Shown here: positions 11,401 to 20,400 of the stretch, in pieces | Layout of the letters: each line of letters begins with the position of its first letter | Numbering within the stretch: position 1 is the first letter of the stretch | NCBI RefSeq assembly: GCF_024679245.1 | Contig: NC_090174.1 | Location: forward strand, 21,936,524 to 22,000,523 | DNA length: 64,000 nucleotides | Source: Pseudorasbora parva | Taxonomy: Eukaryota; Chordata; Actinopteri; Cypriniformes; Gobionidae | Reading direction: 5' to 3' | Position numbers and translations under genes: made by a program | The notes under the pieces: generated by a model | The model's input: only the letters and a program-made list of their open reading frames with translations | Database searches by the model: none | What the model was told of the DNA's origin: nothing

Positions 11401-14400
11401 CCAACACTCTGGATGAGCTTAAGGCCGCTATCGAAGCATCCTGGGCCTCCATAACACCTCAGCAGTGCCACAGGCTGATTCCCTCATGCCACGCCTCATT
11501 GAAGCAGTCATTTCTGCAAAAGGATTCCCGACCAAGTATTGAGTGCATAACTGAACATAATTATTTGAAGGTTGACTTTTTTGTATTAAAAACACTTTTC
11601 TTTTATTGGTCGGAAGAAATATGCTAATTTTTGAGAATTGTGGGTTTTCATGAGCTGTATGCCAAAATCATCAGTATTAAAACAATAAAACACCTGAAAT
11701 ATTTCATTTGGTGTGCAATGAATTTAAAATATATGAAAGTTAAATTTTTATCATTACATTATGGAAAATATTGAACTTTTATCACATATGCTAATTTTTT
11801 GAGAAGGACCTGTATTTAGACAGAAATACAAAATATTTAGGTTTACTGAACAGGATGGGATGACCAAAATCGTATTATATCTCATTATGATAAGAGCGAT
11901 TTCATATTTTTGAAATGTACTTTTATAATTACAATATTTTTTTTATTTTATCTTTTTTTTTTTTTTATAAGCGAAAAATGCAAATTACAAACAATATGAC
12001 ACAAACAGTGTTTTATTTTTCAGCTATAGGTCTGTTTAACAGTAGCAAGTCAAGAAATAAATTAATCAAATATAGGCTTGTAAAAATATTGATTAGTCTT
12101 CAATCTATAAATGAACTATAGGCTACACTGATTCTTAATAAATATATTAAAGTTATATATTTTAAAGCCAAGCATGGGGTGGTTTTATATTTTTCACTGT
12201 TGTTTGATTAACATTAATCCCATAGAATATTAGGTCCGGCTTGAGACCTGCACAGATCCAGTTACCTTAGCTGTATATGTTCACTAAAGACATCCCAGAG
12301 CCAGACTGTGTTTACCTGAATACTCGCCAAGACGTGCATTTTTACATATTTTTGACCATTCCAACCCAAACTTAATAATCCACGAGAGAACTAAATTACA
12401 CTTCAGGTCAGCGCAAGCAAGTCCCGCACCGCACTATTATTTCTCAAAAGCATGCATAATTCTGTTCCTTTCTTTGTCATGTGCTGCATGTGTTTATTTA
12501 ACTCTTCTGCTTCCAATGTTTAGTGAACGGTGGAAGCAGACCTCTATATGCGTTATCTGCTAACGTTCTTCGGCAAAGTAATCTTGAATTTGAAATATTC
12601 AATATTCATGATATTTTCATATTTACATTATCGTCAAAAGTATTTAGATATTATCGCTAATATTCGATAAATTGCCCAGCCCTACAGGTGGGAAGTCATG
12701 GGTTTGACTGCCGTTCCAGTGCACTTTCACGTGTAGAAGGTTGGAAAAACAGGAGTTACGGGTTGCCTGCAATGCAGTATTAGTAACAAGGAGTTACTGT
12801 GAGAAACAGAAAGTTGTTGTTAGTGATGCATTTCACCATCTTGAGCTTCTCGATGGTCTCCTCCAGCAGCTGAATTTGGCTTTGCAGAAAATCAATCTGC
12901 TCTCTTTTAGCAGTGATCTGTTTCTGCATCCCAAGAGCAACCTTAAGACCTGAAATACACAAACATATTCCAATTAGTTCAACCACAGTAAATACCAAGA
13001 ATAAATCTCAGTTCAACGTTAAAAATAAAAAAAATTTATCACTGTCTTGTCTGTCGGAATATTATATACAATGCATTATTGAGGTATCGTCCTATTTGTG
13101 AAATGTTTGACATTCAGACAGAATGAACTCAGGATGTTATGTCAGCTGCATCCCATGTTCACAAGAGAATAACTTAATATTGTTACTATTGGACTATATT
13201 GTTAATGTATTTTAAATTAATTACACACAGACTGATATATTTCAATTTTGAATCTTGACAGTTGTCCAAAAGAAGACCGTTGACACAGTGCACAAGGAGG
13301 GTAAGACACAAAAGGTCATTGCAAAAGAGGCTGGCTGTTTACAGAGCTCTGTGTCCAAGCACATTAATAGAGAGGCGAAGGGATAGGGATCAATAGGGAT
13401 TGTACAAGCAATAGGGATAACCGCACTCTGGAGAGGATTGTGAAACAAAACTCGTTGTGGAGGAAAATGTGGAGGAGATTCACAAAGAGTGGACTGTAGC
13501 TGGAGTCAGCGCTTTGTAAGGCCGACCAAATCGTCCCAATGGAGGCTAACGATGGCAGGTGAAGGTCGCTGCGCGTTCTATGTTTTCAGTTGGGCATAAA
13601 GGATTTAATTCCAATTCTTCTTAATCTGACGCCATTTAATCATAATTTAGGATTTAGGTTAGAATGCCAATTGGTCATTTGGTAATTTATGTAATAAATT
13701 ATTTATTTAGTAGTTATATTATTTAATAGTTTATGTACACATTTAATTATTCCGTTTAAACCTTTGTTGGAATTATGTCCGTTCGTAACCTAAATAATTC
13801 CAGAGCAAGTCAGAATCAATCAAAGTGTAACAATTTATTAACAGTCAGGTAAATGTATAATGCCAATTACATAATCAATTCAAAGGTAATCCAATGTAAA
13901 GTTTCCACAGTCAGGGATGGTTTGGGGTGTCACTGTGTTTTCTGAGGTCCAAGATCAACGCAGCCATATACCAGGACGTTTTAGAGCACTTCATGCTTCC
14001 TGCTGTTGACCAACTTTAAGGAGATGCAGATTTCATTTTACAACAGGACTTGCACACAGTCCCAAAGTGCCAAAGCAACCAGTACCTGGTTTAAGGACCA
14101 TGTTATCCCTGTTCTTAATTGGCCAGCAATGACCTTAAAGGTGCACTATGCAACTTTCCGTCCACTGGAGGGCGCCTATTATAAACAAAGGCATAGTTTG
14201 ATGACGCCAAGTTTGAGTGCAGTATCTTGGGACATGTGGTCTTCACCTCACAGCCGGTGGAAAATAGGACTCGGGCAGAAATCATGTTCATGGATGCGGT
14301 TATTAACGTTACTGTAGTATAAAGCAGAGCAGGACCGAGTGTTGTGGAGCTGAGCCGCTGGAGCGATTGTTATACAAACACACGGCTCGCGAACACCGGG

Positions 14401-17400
14401 ACATTTATTATGACGAGACGGGACACAGTCGCCAGGCACGTGCTCTATTTCCGCTTTTCATGAGTATAAGGTAAAGCAGTTCTGTTAATCATATTAGATA
14501 CATTTAAGTGTGTTTAAAATGATGTTATGATGTTACTCTGTGTGTCCGCTTGGCGCTGCTGTGACATGTTCACACTGCTAAGAGTAAAGCGCTTCTGCCC
14601 AATAAAACAGAGGGTAACGCAGATATGACACAATTGACAGGGGACTCCCTCAAACGCTATGCTGACACGTCCCGGGTCCTTGGTTAAAATAGCAATTTTC
14701 TCACAATTTATAAATACTTGGAAACATTTGAGATATTGTAAGTACTCAACTGAACAAAATATATAATACTGGCCTAGTGGTTTTTGGATATTTTACTGAA
14801 AAAAACTACATAGTGCACTTTTAACCCCATAGATTTTCTATTGTGAAGAGTAAGATGTGATATGCCAGACTCAACAATGCAGAAGAGCTGAAGGCTACCA
14901 TCAGAGCAACCTGGGCTCTCATAACACCTGAGCAGTGCCACAGACTGATCGACTCCATGCCACGCCGCATTGCTGCAGTAATTCAGCCAAAAGGAGCCCC
15001 AACTAAGTATTAAGTGCTGTATATGCTCATACCTTTTATGTTCATACTTTTCATTTGGCCAAGATTTCTAAATATCCTTTCTTTGTATTGGTCTTAAGTA
15101 TTCTAATTTTCTGATATTGAATTTGAGATTTTCAGTTATAATCAAATTAAAAAAAATGTTTTTTTAAAAAATATATCAGTCTGTGTAATGAAGCAATATA
15201 ATATAAAAGTTTCACTTTTTGAATGGAATTAGTGAAATAATTAAACTTTTTGATGATATTCTAATTAAATGACTAGCACCTATACAACTGGTCTAGGTCT
15301 GGGTTTGCCTGTGGATGATTTAAAAACATCCTCACTTTAAGTATCAGCAGTGCTAGGAATGAGTATGGATGCCTTTATTTATATTTGAGCGTAATTAGGA
15401 TTTTCCTCAATTTTTTACCCTCTAAGCTTTGATCTCTGAAAAACTCAAGGGCCAGTCCTGTGAAGTTGCTGAGGGGGAATGCGAATGCTCAGCTTTAAAA
15501 AAAAGAGAAGATCATTGTTCATTTTAAATGAGTCATCTTTTTCTCCTTACCAGTAGCCTTAAAACAAATTATTAAAACAAACAAAAATTATTTTGTGTGT
15601 GTGTACGTAGTACCATGACTATCAGCTCCCTTCAGTGTTCTCAACCAACTGTTGGCTTGGACCAGTTCTGCCCGTACTGTCTTCAGCTGAGTCCTGAAGT
15701 TAAGGTTCTGTTGTTCCAGCTCGCAGGTCTTACTGCCAAATAGCTCTTTCAAAGATTCCTGCCCCTCTGATTATTTGTGTTTTAGGAAAAAGGCAAACAT
15801 GTCAGGGTGATACAGATGTGTTGATATCATAATGTAGACAAGAAATGCTTGAAAATAAATCCTAATTAAAATAGTTTGGCATAATCTTATTTTTGATTCA
15901 TGTATGATACTGGTTTTATAAATGACCTTAGAAAATATATTTAAAAACCTGGGGTCTCATTTATAAAGCGTGCATACGCACAAAACGGGGCTGCTCACTT
16001 CTCCCCTTAGTCATGCTTCCACTACTCTTTCCCACAACTTCGTTGTATGGCTCATCAGTTTAATACCTCTGTAGTTTCCACAACTCTGCACATCTCCCTT
16101 GTTCTTAAAAATCGGCACCAAAACACTTCTCCTTCATTCCTCAGGCATCCTCTCACTCTCTAAAACCTTGTTGAACAACCTAGTTAAAAACTCTACTGCC
16201 ATTTCTCCTAGACACTTCCATACCTCCACTGGTATGTGATCAGGGCCAACTGCCTTTCCTCTCTTCATCCTTGTCAAAGCTCTCCTAACTTCACCCTTGC
16301 TAATACTTTCTACTTCCTGGTCAACAATATTTGCGTCTACAACTCTTCTCTCCCTGTCAGTCTCCTCATTCATCAGTTCCTGTACTCCTTCCATCTTTCC
16401 CTCACCCTCCAGTCACCTGTCAAAACATTTCCATCTCGATCTGCTATCACACTAACCTGCTGCACATCCTTTCCATCTCTATCCCTTTGCCTCGCCAACC
16501 GATACACATCCCTCTCACCTTCTTTACTATCTAACCTTGCATACATGTCCTCATATGCTTTCTGTTTGGCCTTTGCCACCTCTATCTTAACCTCACACTG
16601 CATCACCCTATATTCCTGTCTACTTCCCTTCGTCCTCTCACTGTCCCACTTCTTCCTAGCTAACATCTTCCTCTGGATACTCTCCTGGATTCCTCATTCC
16701 ATCAACAAGTCTTCATACACAACTGCACTAAAGAAAACATTTTGGTAAAACCCTTACACTTCTCTGATCATTACTTCATCACATTTAATATACATCTTAC
16801 TACTTGTGCACCTCCACTTCCTCAACCAGTTAGTTTCAGACGAAACCTGCATTCTCTTTCTCCCTCTAATTTGTCCTCCGCTGTGGCATCCTCTCTTCCT
16901 TCACCCACACAATTTTCCTCTATGGATGTCAACACCGCAACAGACACTTTATGTTCTACTTTAACTTCTTGTCTAGATAGTATCTGCCCTCTATTATCTT
17001 CTAGGCCAGCACGCTCTACTCCCTCTAACCCTTGGTTACGCTCTACACCTCTTCCCTACCACCTTCAAGCAGGCTTGGGTAACCCCACTGCTTAAAAAAA
17101 ACACATTAGACACATCACTTGTAGAGAACTACAGACCTGTTTCTCTTCTACCATTCATAGCGAAAACACTTGAACGAGTTGTTTTCACCCGGGTCTCATC
17201 TTTCCTCTCACAGTCTAATCAACTGGACGTAAACCAGTCAGGTTTCAAAAACGTATTGTCTTTTAATAATTAAAAATAATATTGTCAGTTACTGAATCCC
17301 TGCGGATAGCAAAAGCTGCTTCCAAATCATCAGTCCTCATCCTCGTTGATCTATCTGCTGCATTTGGCACTGTGAATCATCAGATTCTTCTGTTCACCCT

Positions 17401-20400
17401 CTCATCACTGGGCATCACAAGGACTCCAATCCATTGGTTTGAGTCTTATCTCACAGGTAGGTCTTTTAAGGTTGCCTGGAGAGGAGAGGTATCCAAAGCA
17501 CATCAACTGACCACGGGGGTTCCTCAGGGCTCAGTGCTTGGACCTTTCCTCTACTCCATTTACACAACATCATTGGGACCCATCATTCAGGCACATGGCC
17601 TCTCATATCATTGTTATGCTGATGACACACAACTCTACCTTTCATTTCAACCAGATGATCCCACAGTACTTGCACAAATCTCAAGCTGTCTGGTGGATAT
17701 CTCGGCATGGATGAAAAAACATCACCCGCAGCTCAACTTAGCAAAGACTGAGCTGCTCGTCTTCCCTGCTAATCCGACCCTACAAAACTACTCCACCATC
17801 CAGCTAAGTTCATCTTTGATTACCCCTTCAGGGTCGGTCAGAAATCTTGGAGTAATCTTTGATGACCAGCTGTCCTTCAAAGACCACATTTCAAAGACAG
17901 CTCGGTCATGCAGATTTGCGTTGCACAACATCAGGAAAATCAGACCGTTCGTTACGGAGCATGCAACGCAGCTTCTTGTCCATGCCCTCGTAATTTCTAG
18001 ACTTGACTCTTGCAATGCGCTTCTGGCTGGACTTCCATCATGTGCAATCAAACCACTGCAAATGATCCAGAATGCTGCGGCACGTCTTGTCTTCAATGAG
18101 CCCAAAAGAGCTCATGTCATACCACTTTTCATCACTCTGCATTGGCTACCACTTACTGCCCGGATCAAATGCAATGCTCTGACTCTTGCTTATGGATTCA
18201 CTACAAGCTCCGCAACAGCATACTTCAACTCACTCCTAGAAGTCTACACCCCCACCAGAAGCCTTCACTCAGCAAACGAGTAGAAGCTTGTGGTACCATC
18301 ACAGAGAGGCATGAAATCCCTTTCCAGAACTTTTTCATTCATTGTTCCTGGTTGGTGAAACGATCTTCCGTCCTCCACATGCACAAGAGAATTACTCGCT
18401 TCATTCAAAAGACAGGTAAAAACGAATCTCTTCCATAAGCACTTAATCTTATCATAAAAAAATAATAATTCTAAACTCTTCCTCTGCTACTTTTTCTCTT
18501 TTCCCTCCCTTTTCTGTTTTTTTGCTACTCTGAGTAGTATACAAATCTTTGTATTTAGGGCACTTTTTGCGTTTCTTTGCCTCTTCATGACAGATCGCTT
18601 CCTGTACTCCTCAGTTGTAAGTCGCTTTGGATAAAAGTGTCTGCTAAATGCATAAATGTAAAGGTGTCACGTAGATGGGAATATGCACACAAATTATATA
18701 CAGATGAGGTCATGCATAATAAAACTAGGCGCTGTAAGCTCCATATATGATGATTTCGGGAAGGAGAAAGGGTGGAGAAGCACGTACGCACAATCTGCTG
18801 CTGGCTGTGATTTATAAAGGGATTTTTGTGTAGGTTCTGGCGTACGCATGGTTTTATAAATCAGAATTTTTGTGCGTACGCAAAATCTAGCTTTTGTACG
18901 TACGTACACTTTTAGGATGAAATCTACGCAATTTTTTTTAAATAAATGAGACCCCTGGAAATAATGTAAATCAAGTAGTGAGCAGTTTTATTGCTACACA
19001 TGACAATTGCAGGGTAATAAAAAGTAAACATTTCTTAAAAATAATATTATGGATAGTATGATATATGCAACTTGGTTTTTGTTTTTGCCAAACATATGTA
19101 TGCAATACAAATACAACACAATAAAATTAAGAATTAAGTGTTTAAATAGTTTTTAGAGCCACTGTACTTTGAACAATGTTTAAAGTTGGTCTACATCAGG
19201 TCTGCATTTTTTTGTGATGTCATTTAGAGGAATCGGTGCCTTTACCTTTCAGTTGAGTAAGCTGCATACGTCGCACTCCCAGCTCAGTGGTCATCTGCTG
19301 TTTCTCTATAGTAAGCTGATCAACATCACAGATCTTTTCTGAGAGCGCAGCCTGCTGACAGACCTTCTCTCTCTCCATTGTGCTGAGTCTGACCTCTGCC
19401 TGTCTCAATGCAGCCTGTTAAAACCAACCGGTATATGAATGAGTCCCTCAGCTTACATCAAAGGAAATAATTGTGTAATTTATATTAATAGCTCTTCCTG
19501 TTCACGCCATTTATCATCAATCATGCGCATGAATGGGGTCATTCAAACTATAACTGGTTTATTCTCTGAACAGAAACAATCTAATAGTTAAGGCTTCCTA
19601 AATTCTGAAGAAGTTGAACAAATCTACTCAAAGATTCTTCCCCAAATTTCCCTACCTTCAGCTGCTGATTCTCCCCTTTGAGCTGCTCGATCTGGTTAGT
19701 CAAATATTGTTGCATGTTCCCAGTGCTGCTGTGCTCTCAGATAATCTGCATAGCATTTGCCAATTCTGCACTCATCTTCCGGTCCTCTGCCTCTGTCCTC
19801 CTCATGGCCTTCAGCAGACCCTGAACATCTTCCAGCTGGACATGGACCTGCTGCAGTTCACGCCGCTTCAACAACACCGGCAGATGCCTTCTCTCCAACT
19901 GAATCACATATAACAACACTGAGATATAAGCATTGGAAAGCCTCAAACCTGCCTACATTCTCTGAAGAACAATGTTCTCAACCGGTGAGTTGCAGCAGGT
20001 TTGCTTAGAAAGGGTTTCATACTTCAGGAAGAAGGATTTTAAACTTAAGTGGTCTTTTTCAAAGGCTGTGTGTGGAATCAAACACTTTGGTATTCCTGTA
20101 CAAATGCATGTTTATGTACATATCATAGTAAAATTAACATTTTTAACAAGCTTTTTGTTTATTTGGTACTGTGGTTGGTCAGCACTTGATGACAAATGAA
20201 AACCCATAAGAGTACAGATGATGTGCCCTTGTGTCAGTCATTTGTCATGTTTGTGGTTTAAAAATGTAGACAAAGAATATGTATCGAGTAAATGGAACAG
20301 TTGGCCCTCTTTGCATCATTCTGAATATATGATAACTTCATCCTGTAATATAAGAAGCAATTGCAGTTATTCCTGTTTGAGTTTGAGGCTGGTTCAGGCT

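Larger units (their letters stand above)
15953..18953. mobile_element. Composite element with GGTCTCATTTATAAA termini enclosing two LINE fragments
   Basis: The left end GGTCTCATTTATAAAGCGTG is matched by the right end TTTAAATAAATGAGACC. CCTGG flanks both sides (15948-15952, 18954-18958), though part of that could belong to the termini. Subterminal TGCGTACGC motifs occur at both ends. The interior is almost entirely two head-to-head LINE fragments, so an originally short non-autonomous element appears to have been the landing site for both. Confidence 0.6.

Noticed and set aside
17788..18105. Minus-strand 105-codon frame
   Set aside because: Antisense of the L2-type reverse transcriptase.
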